In this document: piece by piece, positions 11,622-23,070 of the stretch
Position numbering within the stretch: the stretch's first letter is position 1
Layout: the number at the start of each line of letters is the position of its first letter
Assembly (NCBI GenBank): GCA_037349105.1
Contig: JAYJMM010000104.1
Location: 1,832,001 to 1,896,000, forward strand
From: Limnomonas spitsbergensis
Lineage: Eukaryota; Chlorophyta; Chlorophyceae; Chlamydomonadales
Length of the DNA: 64,000 nucleotides
Direction: 5' to 3'
Program-made: the position numbers and the translations under genes
Notes under the pieces: generated by a model
Databases searched by the model: none
What the model was told of the DNA's origin: nothing
The model's input: only the letters and a program-made list of their open reading frames with translations

Positions 11622-14371
11622 CTACACCCAAATCAAGGCAGCACTCGCGTGTTAGTTACAAGAACCCGTTATGATGTATGATGTCGGTCTGAGGGGCAGA
11701 CTGTTGTATGGCGTATGCTGTAACCTTTTCACATGGATCATGCCTCATCGAACCGTGCGCCATTGGTGACTGGGCAGAGCTTGGAGATTAAAATAAAGAT
11801 ATGTGGTCAGCACCAGGGCACAGGCCCTGCCAGGGGTGCAGATGCAGATGTGCAGTGCTGGCATTGGGAGTATGATGACCAGCCAGTCTAGATACTGGTC
11901 ATGCTTTTTTGGGATAAATACTGGGTTGGTAGGCTCTGCCATTGTTACCAGGGCGGGGTGCAGGCTTACCAGCATGTAAGGACCAGGAAGCAGGGTCTGC
12001 AACAAGCGCGCTTTCGCACCGCTGTCTGCTCCTGTGGTTGCTAACCTGTCACGGTACAAAGTCGGCAGTTCTGTCTTTCTTTAATTAAAGATAAGATGTA
12101 CCTGGAGGGCGGCGAGTCGGAGCCGGAATAACGTTTCCTTGCGGCGGTGCAGTTGCAGCGGCGCAGCAGCGGCAACACCTGTAGAGGTCGTGTCCACCAG
12201 TAGTGAAGGCTTATGGTCATGAGCTGCAGCAACAGGAGCTGCTGTGGGAGCCAGTGGAGTTATGCTTTGCCAGGCAACGATGGGAGCATGCAGTTGCCGC
12301 CGCTTCTCTTTCGGGCACCCTGCCGTTGCAGTTGCTGACACTGCTGCAGTTGCTGCTGCTGACGACGTCCGTGTGGCTGCCAATGGTCGATGCGTGGTGC
12401 TTTCCCCGCTGCACGGCCTCCAAGTACGAAGTGCTGGCGTCGGGAGCATGACCAGCCCAGACAAGATTGTTGTCGTGGCTGTGGTTGTTGGTGCTCCAGC
12501 ATGTGTCAAGTCGCAGCGGTCACGTAGGTCTCCGTGACATGGGCATATGTCATGGGCACGACTAATAATGCCTTGTCTAAGCAAAATCATTCGTTCTAAG
12601 CTCACTGTCACTTCGCTGGTTTGTGTACGGGCCTACTGTCGCTGGTTGCTTTTCGTAGGAATCGAGTATGCGGGATGAACAGCCTGCTGTGCCAAAATGA
12701 GTGGACTGATCTGGGATGGCGATGTTCCAGTGATCTTCTGAGTGAGCTCTGGCCGGCGAGAGCGTTCGATTGGCCGGCTTGCTGGCGGACGGGCAGGCTT
12801 TCAGCTGGACGTTCGGGGGTGAGCGTAAGTACGTGCTTCTTGCATCTTGATCGTCTTACAACTAACAGTTTGTGTTTATTTTGGGAACTATCCCCGCGCT
12901 GTGGAAATGTGTCATAAAGAGTGAAATTGTGTCATTTTACAGCATCACTCAAACCATACGTTTAAATGTGACCAGCCAGGGAGCCGCAGAAGAGTGACAC
13001 GCAACATCAGCAACGCGGGGCAGCTCCGGGTTACACGTTCCTACTCAAACTGCCACTACCGTTCCTCCGGTTGCCTGGTGACTGCTACCATCGTTCCGTC
13101 AGGGATTCCATCGACAACACTGGTGATATATATGACTCTTTATTCCGGTTCGGTCCTTGACGCATTCGCCGCGTTCCCTTAATATACACCTGGGGTCTCT
13201 GATTTACACACACGCCCTCGCCAATGCAAATAAATGTACGTGGTCTCTTACGAAACTATGCCAGCATCTTAGAATCTGAAGTGGACTTCTGGCTTCAGGA
13301 CGGGAGTGCCCACTGCCTAGAGGTGTTATGCCATTGACACGTCGGTTTTGCTAGCCGCCGTCTGTTACGGTCGCTCACACAGAGAACATGCACATGCTGT
13401 GTCGGTCTGCTGGATCAACATGGCACGTTGCCCTGGTTCGCTTTTCGTGCACCGCTGGATGACCCTCTCCACACCTGAGTGGCCTGGTCGGCCTGCCCGT
13501 GGACACTCATGCATGTTGCCACCCCACCCGCTACATACTACACCCGCCCACTCCCGCGCCCTGTCCCCCCTTGCCTCCTCACCTCCACCCCTGCTGACGA
13601 CCTCCTTTCCCCTCATTCCTAAGCTCGCCTCTTCTACCTCTTCAGCATTTTATATAAATAAATTATGCATCTCTAACTGGTACATGTTCTTAATATTCCA
13701 AAGTATGCCACGCATCCATGGTAATAACACCCAAAAGGTTTTTATTATTTAACAAGGAAACGTAATGGGTACCGATAGCGTGTGTGTGGTGATACTACAT
13801 TTGTTTATTATGTCCCCCCCCCTATAACTACTAGAACCCACTCAAAGGCAATGTCACGCGGGCGTCCAACCGCCTGATTGAGAGAGCAAGAAAACCTACC
13901 ATACGAAAATAGAGAACGAAAATAAGAGGACCAAATCTATATGGCCGAAAATGATACTAGGTTTGGTCCACCAGGCCCCCAAGAGTCTAGCTTGAGGGGT
14001 GGGGCAGAAAAACTATTTCGGACACTATGATCATTTTTTGTTTTGTCAGGATTCCAATGATAATCCAACATCCGTGTCAAGTAGACTAGTGCCGTATTCA
14101 GGAAGTTCAAAACACACATTTGGATTTATCAGCCACCGTCAAGCCTTTCAGCTACCCTATTTCGCATGTTAGGATATTTTTGCAGGGTTCCAGACGTTTT
14201 TTAATGAAGTCATGAATACATATTTGGGGGGAGGAATCAGAATGTAAGCTGGCCTCAAACTGATGTCAAAATATTTGTCTGGCCACTGGAGGGGGAGATG
14301 GGGTAGGGGGGGGGGCAGTTTCATCCGCTACCGCAGTATGATGGGTTGTTTTTCCGCCCCCCCCCCCTCGG
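11622..14371. other. Unassigned region with weak minus-strand ORFs
   Basis: Two minus-strand open frames (11745-12059, 105 codons; 12081-12611, 177 codons, Ala/Thr-rich from CAG/TGC-type trinucleotide runs) could be exons of an extended gene with the ORF at 10356-11621, but no splice chain could be fixed. A G-rich stretch at about 14285-14318 could form a quadruplex on the plus strand. Nothing else recognised. Confidence 0.25.
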
Positions 14372-14897
14372 TCAAGCCCTCAATTTAACCGACCACGCCA
14401 GAAAAACTACGGCATCCCAACAAAGCCTGTCCCGGTGCAACCGGTATGTGGCTTTGTCCGTGGGGGCTGCCCTCCTCAGCTCCAGTGGTTTCTCCTTGAC
14501 GTTGTGGTTTTGGAAGCAAGCATGTAGCACGCCCTCCATGTGCTCATTGTCGCCCATGGCCCAGCATATTTGGCAACAATATGTCTTACGCCGCTGGCCG
14601 TTGCGCCCTCCTCTATAATCATCCGTGCTGATGGCGCTGAGTCGCATCTGGAAGTTGAGCACGAGCACTCTTGTTGGAGTGGCTCATGCAATGGCGTGCG
14701 GTGCAGCTCTGCATGCTATATCTAGGCCCATTAAGTTGCCGCATACCTGCATTCCGACGTAGGGTCCACGGGTCCCCATGGCCGGACAAGCCCAGCCGCA
14801 CTTGCTCATTATAGGCTGCCTCCACTAGAGCCAGAATCTCTGTGACGGGTAGCAGTTGTAGGTCTCCGTTGGCGGGTAGGATGGGACCCTGGTGCAA
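14372..14897 (-). other. Possible coding fragment with Cys/His cluster
   Basis: Two overlapping minus-strand frames (14619-14897 and 14372-14668) have protein-like composition. The second contains YCCQICWAMG followed about 20 residues later by HACFQNHN, a C-x2-C...C-x3-H arrangement faintly like the C-terminal zinc cluster of some piggyBac-type transposases. It is too short and too divergent to name; a decayed transposase tail is one possibility. Confidence 0.2.
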
Positions 14898-15568
14898 CCA
14901 TCCATGTCTCTGTGAATTACCCCAACCACTAGGGCGATTGATCAGAGATAGACTGTAGCAATGTAGTAATGTATTGCAGCCATGTAGTGGGAGGGTTACA
15001 CGTGAACACGCCCTTGTTAGGGTTTGGGAAAAGCACTCATTGCTGACCCTACTAGCATCAGAATTTCAGCCAAGCACACTTCTTCACCCCATATTGTTGG
15101 GCGACCAACAACAGAACTCTGAAGCCCATGCTACATGTGGGATGTTGTATTGCCATGCATGCGAGTGATGCGACTACTATGCAAGTTGAATACCGGTAGA
15201 TAGTTGATAGGTCTGAGCAGAGAGGGTCTGAGTGATGCAGGAGCATGTTATAGGAGATGGACGGAAAGTGTTTGATCTTCTCTTGGCTAGGTAGGGGGCA
15301 TCCCTCACCAGTCAACTGCCAATGCAATAGAATAATAATAAGTGGGAATCTACCAGTGTATTCCAGTTGAAGCCATCACAGGAGCAAGTAGGAATGAATT
15401 TGTGTCCTAAGCCGAAGCCAATGATGTTGGCAGCAGTGTGATTTACGAGTTATGGATCCTCTCCACGAGGTGGAGTCGATCCCCATTCCCCACTGCCTCC
15501 ACCATGCACCGCCTCCATGCAAGGCTGCGGCCAGAGGGTGCGGCTGCCTTTCTCCTCTTGTGCACGGC

Positions 15569-17545
15569 CAACTAGGTTGCACGGTAACAGATATACCTAT
15601 ACGGTATATGTGAGATATACCGTACAGGTATGTGGAAAAAAACATATACCTATATGGTATATCTCACATATACCTATATGGTATATGTTTGCTTGACTGG
15701 AAAGACCCACAGGCCCACTGCCCCAGCTTGTAAAAGGATGCTTGCAGCTCCTCATGTGCACTAGCCCTGGGGGAATGAATGGTGCCAGAACCCCTGAAGG
15801 TCCATGTGTTGCCAGGATATGGGCCAGATAGAGCTAGGCTGGCTAGACTAGCAGGCATGGCTGGGGCTAGAGGTTGGGCAAGACTGGACTAAACTGGTAT
15901 GGGCTGCTGGGCTGGGCTACTGGGCAGGAGGCTGGGCTGGGCAAGGCATGGCAGGGCTGGGCTGGGCTGGGCTGGGCTGGGCTGGGCTGGGCTGGACATG
16001 GCATGGCATGGCATGGCATGGCATGGCATGGCATGGCATGGCATGGCTAGGCAGTACATGGCAGGTCAGATCAAGTTTGGGCAGGGCTCGAAAGTACAGG
16101 ACATGGCAAGGCATGACATGAATGGAAATGGCATGACATGTATGTGATGGGCTGTGATGGGCTGTGTTGGGCTAGTTGGGCTGGACAGGGCAGGACAGGG
16201 CAGGGCAAGGCAGGGCAGGGCAGGGCTGGACTGGACTGGACAGAGCTGGGTGTCTGATAAAATTCTGAACTTTGAAGACTGAAGTGGAGAATGGTTCCAT
16301 GTGAACAGCAATTGGACATGGGTTAGTCGATCCTAAGAGATGGGGGTAATCCTGTGTGAAGAGCGCGATCTGCGCTGGCATATGCTAGGATTGGCCTGGG
16401 CTAGGCCACTTTGATGTTCACGTTTCTCATGTCGCTGGTTGGTCGCCATCCAGGGGTCGTTCTTTTGAATTTCAGGGCTCAGGGTTGCACCCTCAGTTTT
16501 GTGTTCATATCCTGCATATATACCGGTCAACTCGCCGTGCGTCTAGAATAATGAAAGCAGGCGAATTCAAATGTCGCGACCTCTCCAAGGCTGGGAAACT
16601 AATCGTGCCCAGTGAAGATGCACAGACTTTGGCGAATCAGATGAGCAGACAGAAGAAGTTGAGCATCGAGCATGGACACAACTACACGATGTGCTGTGAA
16701 AAACGAGAACGTGGTAGTGGATATATCATAGCGTTTTACAGCTCAGGCTTCAGTGCTGGCCGCGGAACAGAGTTATACCTCGGTCGAGCGCACACCTTCC
16801 TGCAAAATCATCCCAATGCGGCGAGCATCCTGGAGCGGACAATAGAGGGTATGCTTTCTAGAGACCCCAAGGTGCGGGACAAGTTAGCTTCAGCTGTCGA
16901 GCGCAGCTTGGGACCAGCACTGGAAAGCAACAACGTGAAGGCATGTGCCGTCGACGACACAAGGATCGCCAAGCGGTACGCACAGAGCAGCCTCTCCCTC
17001 CTGCCAAGCATGGATTCATTACTCAGCAGCTGGTGCCTCCTGCTAAGGCACTGCTGGACAACGAAGATGCTTTGAGCTACTTGGACATGGATGAGGAGCA
17101 GAACCAGCTGGGGAGGGAGCCAGATGAGGAGGAGCTGACAGCAAAGCAGAACCGCCTTGAGCGGGCAGAGCGGAAGGCGCTGAAGGCCACGAAAGATAAG
17201 GCCAAAAGGGCCATGATGGCCTGGAGGGTATTGACCATGTGCATGCTAGAGAAAGCAGCAGCTTGCCATGGGAATGCATCAAACAGCGAGGGATCCGAAG
17301 AGGGGGCAGTAGGGTTGGCTGCAACAAGTGAGGAGGAGGCAGAGAGCCCAACCCCAGCTCCTGCCCCAGCCCCTGCCCCAGCTCGAGCCCTGCCCCAGCT
17401 CGTGCCCCTGCTCCAGCCCCTGCCCCAGCCCCAACTTCAGTCCCTGTACCTGCTCCAGCCCCAGCTCCTGCCCCAGCTCCAGCCCCTGTCCCAGCTCGAG
17501 CCCATGCCCCTGCTCCAGCCCATGCCCCTGTCCCAGCCACAGTTC
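15569..17545 (+). repeat. Left arm of 5.8-kb palindrome
   Basis: From CAACTAGGTTGCACGGTAAC at 15569 inward, the sequence is the reverse complement of the right arm (ending at 21343), with indels and substitutions. The arm contains an AT-rich terminal block of short mirrored TATACC/GGTATA units, unique sequence, two pentanucleotide microsatellites and a gene copy. Homology stops inside the PAP/LPQ-repeat coding region at about 17545. Confidence 0.85.
15952..16046 (+). repeat. Pentanucleotide microsatellites (GGGCT)n and (GGCAT)n
   Basis: About eight GGGCT units followed by about ten GGCAT units. The right arm has a much shorter version around 20905-20965, so the arrays expanded or contracted after the arms formed. 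Confidence 0.85.
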
Positions 17546-17756
17546 TTGTCGCAGCTGCCAAACATGTAAGGTTCATTGTGCCGGCATCACCAGCTTGACC
17601 CCGGGTTGCAGAGGCAGCATGCACTATGTTGTCTGTGGCTACGCAAGAGCCATGTGGGGAAAGGCCTCGAGTTGCTTCTGTGAGGCTCCAAGATGCTGCG
17701 TCTGCTATGAATGTGATGCGCTTCATGCAAGAGAAGAAGAAGATATCACCTGCACG
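16551..17756 (+). pseudogene. Unknown gene, left palindrome copy, frameshifted
   Basis: ATG at 16551 opens a basic N-terminal region (MKAGEFKCRDLSKAGK), then a well-formed globular segment (ILERTIEGMLSRDPKVRDKL), then a charged helix. A one-base loss near 17000, relative to the right copy, moves coding from frame 3 to frame 2. Frame 2 continues through an acidic/Lys-rich helix into a Pro-Ala/Leu-Pro-Gln low-complexity tract and stops at 17567-17569. After the low-complexity tract, frame 1 remains protein-like (about 17530-17756) but contains a TGA at about 17596 that would be CGA (Arg) with one transition. The sequence CACGG/GTGAGT near 17756 is a good splice donor, so the original gene probably had another exon. 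TATA-like TATATACC lies about 30 bp before the ATG. The family is not recognised. Confidence 0.5.
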
Positions 17757-17996
17757 GGTGAGTGAAAGATTTTATTTAGTGGCTGACTTGTATATGAGAT
17801 TGTAGATTTTTTTTTGAAGGATTTACCCCAAGGGACCCCCTCTCAACCCCCCCTTTTGGCATGAAATATTTCAACATCAAATACTTGCTCAAGTCTCTCA
17901 GCATAAGACACTGAAGACCATCGGAGACATACGATTCATGCATAGGTGTGCGATGCTCGAATTCGGTCCTAGATTTGCAGCCATGCCTATGTTAGG

Positions 17997-18921
17997 AACT
18001 GTGGCTGGGACAGGGGCAGGGGCTGGAGCAGGGGCATGGGCTCGAGCTGGGGCAGGGGCAGGAGCTCGAGCTGGGGCAGGGGCTCGAGCTGGGGCAGGGC
18101 TCGAGCTGGGGCAGGGGCTGGGCTCTCTACCTCCTCCTCACTTGATGCAGCCAACCCTACAGCCCCCTCTTCGGATCCCTCGCTGTTTGATGCATTCCCA
18201 TGGCAAGCTGCTGCTTTCTCTAGCATGCACATGGTCAATACCCTCCAGGCCATCATGGCCCTTTTGGCCTTATCTTTCGTGGCCTTCAGCGCCTTCCACT
18301 CTGTCCGCTCAAGGCGGTTCTGCTTTGCTGTCAGCTCCTCCTCATCTGGCTCCCTCCCAAGCTGGTTCTGCTCCTCATCCATGTCCAAGCAGCTCAAAGC
18401 ATCTTCGTTGTCCAGCAGTGCCTTAGCAGCAGGCACCAGTTGCTGAGCAATGAATCCATGCTTGGCCCGGAGGGAGAGGCTGCTCTGTGCGTACCGCTTG
18501 GCGATCCTTGTGTCGTCGACGGCATATGCCCTCACGTTGTTGCTTTCCAGTGCTGGTCCCAAGCTGCGCTCGACAGCTGAAGCTAACTTGTCCCGCACCT
18601 TGGGGTCTCTAGAAAGCATACCCTCTATTGTCCGCTCCAGGATGCTCGCCGCATTGGCGGGATGATTTTGCAGGAAGGTGTGCGCTCGACCGAGGTATAA
18701 CTCTGTTCCGCGGCCAGCACTGAAGCCTGAGCTGTAAAACGCTATGATATATCCACTACCACGTTCTCGTTTTTCACAGCACATCGTGTAGTGTGTCCAT
18801 GCTCGATGCTCAACTTCTTCTGTCTGCTCATCTGATTCGCCAAAGTCTGTGCATCTTCACTGGGCACGATTAGTTTCCTAGCCTTGGAGAGGTCGCGACA
18901 TTTGAATTCACCTGCTTTCAT
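17997..18921 (-). pseudogene. Unknown gene, right palindrome copy, frameshifted
   Basis: ATG at 18921 (minus strand). It encodes the same protein as 16551-17756, with high identity. This copy is intact where the left one is broken (around 18470), but has lost one A near 18793 (GGACACAC versus GGACACAAC on the left), so its first 45 or so codons are out of frame with the rest. The 265-codon frame 17987-18784 covers the globular segment, the charged helix and a shortened Pro-Ala-Leu-Gln tract. The two copies therefore carry different disabling mutations. The hAT-like insertion lies only about 30 bp upstream of its ATG, in the TATA-like region. Function unknown. Confidence 0.5.
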
Positions 18922-18958
18922 TATTCTAGACGCACGGCGAGTTGACCGGTATATATGC

Positions 18959-19798
18959 CAGGGAAGGGCCGGGGGGTAGCCAAGTGGCCGGTTTTCGCCG
19001 GGAAGGGTCTTTTTTTTGCCCGGCCCAGGCCGGGCGGGGGTCTAAAATTGGCCGGCGGTATGGACGGAATTTTTTCTCACACTTTTTTTTACAATTTTCT
19101 AGCGTAGGATCCGCTGCTTTCCAGCTTTCCTTTGCTGGCATCTCCGCACACCGCCCAGTCCTTATGCTGAGGATTCACCAGCCATGAGGCGAGGAGCTTA
19201 TCGGTAGCAGGTGGCTCGGTCGGCCCCCTATTCGACTGCATCCGAGATAAGAGACAAACGCGATTATTATTCATAAGCGATACTTCAATGCCTCTTCGAA
19301 CACAGTCGTTGATTGCGAGAAATGTGGTAAATTTCGAATGGACGTACCGAGTCCACATGAGCCTCTTCTTGCTGAGCTAAATCGACGGCCTGGGCTGCAG
19401 GGGCCTCGACTGGCTGAGCTGCGGGGGCATATTCCGGCGGTGCAGGCTGTTGAGCTGCATGGCGCGTTAGCCATGACAAGAGGTTTACCCTTGCTCGCTT
19501 CGCGGGAGGTGGGGGCGGTGCAGGGGCCTCTTAGAGTACTCCGACAGTCCGACATCTTCGACCGCGTCATCACAACGCATTTCAAAGTCGCTATCATCGT
19601 CTATTTCATTCATTTCGAGGGAAGTTCTTGCCGGGGAGACTGTGAGGCAATTTAAAATACCTTCGGCTGACGCCGGGGGCGTAGTCAGCCAAACCCCCAT
19701 TTTCGCCGGGGTTTGCCGGAAGGGGGTTCGCTGGCTCACCGGCAGAAATGGGCCTTCGGCCCATTTCTTCCGGCGCCGGGCCCGGCATCCCTTCCCTG
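18959..19798. mobile_element. hAT-like non-autonomous DNA transposon (840 bp)
   Basis: Ends are CAGGGAAGGG...CCCTTCCCTG, imperfect terminal inverted repeats of about 15-18 bp. It is flanked by the 8-bp direct repeat ATATATGC (18951-18958 and 19799-19806). The left palindrome arm carries the same site without the insert and with a single ATATATGC, so the boundaries are exact. CAGGG-type termini with 8-bp duplications are the hallmark of the hAT superfamily. No transposase is evident; short minus-strand frames inside (for example 19485-19835) are not recognisable, so it is probably a deletion derivative or MITE. Confidence 0.85.
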
Positions 19799-19958
19799 AT
19801 ATATGCAGGATATGAACACAAAACTGAGGGTGCAACCCTGAGCCCTGAAATTCAAAAGAACGACCCCTGGATGGCGACCAACCAGCGACAGGAGAAACGT
19901 GAACATCAAACTGGCCTAGCCCATGCCAATCCTAGCATATGCCAGAATTTTATCAGAC

Positions 19959-20709
19959 AAAAAGAAAAGAAAAGAGAACGCCGATGCGGCGTGGATTTTG
20001 GGAAGTACAGGTTGACGAGACGCCCAAGCCCCGGTCTGTATACCCTTAAAGGGAGAAAGGGGCTATGGCGGGTCAGCGAGAACAGGGGGAGATGCTAGAC
20101 GGCAGTCGGGTTGACTGTTTTCAAGGTAACGGCAAAGTCGGAGAATGGAATAGGCAGATTGGACAGTGTGAACTGCTAGTTGTTTGAGCAGTGGGGGGAC
20201 GTTGAAAGGTGTGATACCAAGGACTGGAAAGAGGTGCATGATATCTTTATAGAAAATGCCAGAGCAACCAATGATGACGAGGTGAACATAGGGGTAGAGG
20301 ATGTCTGTAGCAGGGGGGGGTAACAGATATGTAAGAGGGTGGGGGGCAGGAGTGTGGAGTGGGTCTATAACAGGTGTAGTGAGGTTCCATCCTGCGGAGC
20401 GAAGCAATTGTACCAACTGTGCATGTTGTGTGGATTTGTGGGACAGGCAGAATTGTAGATTGGAGGTAAACCCGAGCTCAATAACATGGATGGTACAACG
20501 GTGTTGGAGGTCAAGAAGGAAGGCAGGGTCGGCAAGCCGGGCGGGAGGATAACTGTGGAGATCGGCAATCGATCGAAACCTAGCGGCAGCGATCGACACC
20601 CAGCGGCACCCAGCGGCACCCAGCGGCAGCGATCGACACCCAGCGGCACCCAGCGACACCCAGCGGCAGCGATCGACACCCAGCGTTCAACACCCAGCGG
20701 CAGCGATCG
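19959..20709 (-). mobile_element. LINE-like retrotransposon 3' fragment
   Basis: Present only in the right palindrome arm, between TATCAGAC and ACACCCAGC, which are adjacent (apart from a shared AC) in the left arm. On the minus strand the frame ending at 20063 encodes HVIELGFTSNLQF..., TQHAQLVQLLRSAGWN..., HLVIIGCSGIFYKDI... and AVHTVQSAYSILRLCRYLEN. I recall this pattern as the region downstream of RT in algal LINE-type ORFs (TIHLVEVG..., GW..., ...G..G..Y...L..L, ...H..H.IV..RR.LE). The RT itself is absent, consistent with 5' truncation. The 3' end is pyrimidine-rich (TTTTCTTTTCTTTTT). The fragment assignment is from memory and unverified. Confidence 0.5.
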
Positions 20710-20716
20710 ACACCCA
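20577..20716 (+). repeat. Short tandem repeat at LINE-fragment junction
   Basis: Mosaic of CAGCGGCACC and CAGCGGCAGCGATCGACACC units (about 10 copies in total) abutting the 5' junction of the LINE-like insert. The ACACCCAGC element of the unit is also the first sequence of the target after the junction, suggesting the array grew from the insertion site. Confidence 0.7.
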
Positions 20717-21343
20717 GCTCTGTCCAGTCCAGTCCAGCCCTATCCTGCCCTGCCTTGCCCTGCCTTGCCCTGCCCTGTCCAGCCCAACTAGCCCAACACA
20801 GCCCATCACAGCCCATCACAGACATGTCATGCCATTTCCATTCATGTCATGCCTTGCCATGTCCTGTACTTTCGAGCCCTGCCCAAACTTGATCTGCCCT
20901 GCCATGTACTGCCATGCCATGCCATGTCCAGCCCAGCCCAGCCCAGCCCAGCCCAACCCTGCCCTGCCTTGCCCAACCCAGCCCCCTGCCCAGTAGCCCA
21001 GCCCAGCAGCCCATACCAGTTTAGTCCAGTCTTGCCCAACCACTAGCCCCAGCCATGCCTACTAGTCTAGCCAGCCTACCTCTATCTGGCCCATATCCTG
21101 GCAACACATGGACCTTCAGGGGTTCTGGTACCATTCATTCCCCCAGGGCTAGTGCACATGAGGAGCTGCAAGCAACATTTTACAAGCTGGGGCAGTGGGC
21201 TTGTGGGTCTTTCCAGTCAAGCAAACATATACCATGTAGGTATTTGTGAGATATACCATATAGGTATATGTTTTTTCCATATACCTATACGTTATATCTC
21301 ACATATACCGTATAAGTATATCTGTTACCGTGCAACCTAGTTG

Positions 21344-23070
21344 CGACATGTTACCTCTGCTTGAAGGCTATGCTTGTATCCAAAATGTTTGACTTGACCG
21401 AACATGCATACGGTAGTGCGGTACTGACTTTCAATGTAAAATCTCTTATTTAGCATCAACACTGTGCCTGTTCAAATGGCTTACCCTTGGGGAGAGTCTC
21501 AGTTTCATCATGAATTTATGATGAAACGACCAAACGATTCCAAACGACCAGCACTGGTAAGTGGTAAATACCGGTACTTAGTAGTGAGACGCACATCCAT
21601 CCCGCCCCCCAAGCTGAAAATGCGGTAAATATTTGTATAATTATACTTTCACAATCCGTATTCCATTATTTATGTTCATTGTAGTGACATACTTGTACAT
21701 TGGCGGTGTTGGTACCCTTAGCATCAACCGTCTTCAAATGATATTTTCACCGAGCCCACCTTGGTGGTGACAGTCACTATGGTTGTGCGTGTGCGGTTGA
21801 ATCTTTTAAGGAGGACATGAATTCTTGTGGTTATGCTTAGCCTACTGTCTCATCCGTGACACTGATTGTACCAGATTAATATGATTAATATTCCGAATCA
21901 CCTTTGGCACGTGCAACATTGGTTGTATAATGTGGCCGTGATTCGATGGAATAGCGTACAGCTTGTAAATTTGGCGCATGCTCCTCCTAACTTCAGCCCC
22001 ATTGGTCTCGCTCTCAAACGATTACATTATATCAAGACTATGCTGCCATCGATCATTGAGCCTTGCCGGCCTCATTGGGAAGCTTGGGGGCACGTGAGAG
22101 ACATTTGACAAACGAAAGTATGATACTGGCCAAGTATCAAATGCCAATCTTTGTGAAGCCCCCCCCCAGTCTGACAAACAAAAGAGCTCTTGGGAAACTA
22201 CATTGTGACAACTGCTTATGATACACCCCAACACTAATTTGCGGGATTGGGAGGAAACGGGCCCCTGAACTTCCCTGAACAACGGGTCCCTATGAGACCC
22301 AAGAAAGATGACGAAAAGGGAGAAGGCTATCTCGCGACTCGGCCACACATTCAGTACCTTGTCTTGCTGTTGATAGTACTCTTCATGGCTCTACAACCCT
22401 TCGTGTTTAGGAGGCTTGCCTATTGTAGTACGGGGTAGACAATACGTCACTAATCTTTGGCCATGTGATGGTAGATTGCCTATGGGAGGGGGCACGGGTT
22501 CTTCTTCCCTGTCCAAAGGCATCTGTCCCATCCATCAACTGTTATGTCCAGCTGGGCTGTTAAATTTTACATGTTGACATTGCTGACCCTCCCACTCTGA
22601 GATCAACACACATCCTCACCCTTCCATTATTTCGCGGCCAGGCGTTAAGCAAGGCCCTGCGGGCATGCACTGTTCTAAGCCCCTCCTTTCTTGATATACG
22701 GCGTTACACCATTCCGAGGATCCTAAGATATGGCATCGCCTACGTACATTGATTGCCATGCAAGCACCCAAGCAGACGAGCCTTATTGGAAAGGCCCCAA
22801 GATGTAACGCCATTCAATGCTTGCCTTGCAGGACCCAGCGGGTATGCACCATTATAAACTGCTCGCCCTGCAAGCAGGGCGAGTGTGCGCTATATTGAGC
22901 TGTCTTGAGGTCCTTGGGAAGAGGGTCAATACGGCCATGCTGCGCCTCCACCAAGTGCTCATGGAGCGAGTAGGAATGACTCCATCTCTGACATGAAGCG
23001 TCGACGTCGGTGGTAGTAAAGCCGGCCGAAGAGGAAAGTGCTGCCCCCCCCCGGATTACCAGTATCCGAA
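21344..23070. other. Intergenic region with composite dispersed repeat (22.63-22.87 kb)
   Basis: No gene recognised. At 22765-22822 there is a diverged family A core (GAGCCTTATTGGAAAGGCCC...) followed directly by family B (GGACCCAGCGGGTATGCACC, 22833-22852); another family B copy is at 22635-22680. The A-B order and spacing recur at 48.5-48.73 kb, so A and B appear to be parts of one retroposon-like unit. Confidence 0.5.

Larger units (their letters stand above)
17996..21343 (-). repeat. Right arm of 5.8-kb palindrome
   Basis: Inverted copy of 15569-17545. It is longer because it holds two insertions absent from the left arm: an 840-bp element (18959-19798) and a block of about 750 bp (19959-20709). 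It lacks roughly 110 bp present in the left arm near 16275-16375. The spacer between arms is 17546-17995. Confidence 0.85.

Noticed and set aside
12081..12611. 177-codon Ala/Thr-rich ORF as a confident gene
   Set aside because: Driven by CAG/TGC-type trinucleotide runs, open on both strands, with no domain.
15899..16319. ORFs of (GWAGL)n and (MPCHA)n type
   Set aside because: Pentanucleotide microsatellites; translations of simple repeats.
17043..17726. 227-codon minus-strand Gly/Ala-rich ORF
   Set aside because: Antisense shadow of the Pro-Ala/Gln-rich coding repeat of the plus-strand gene copy.
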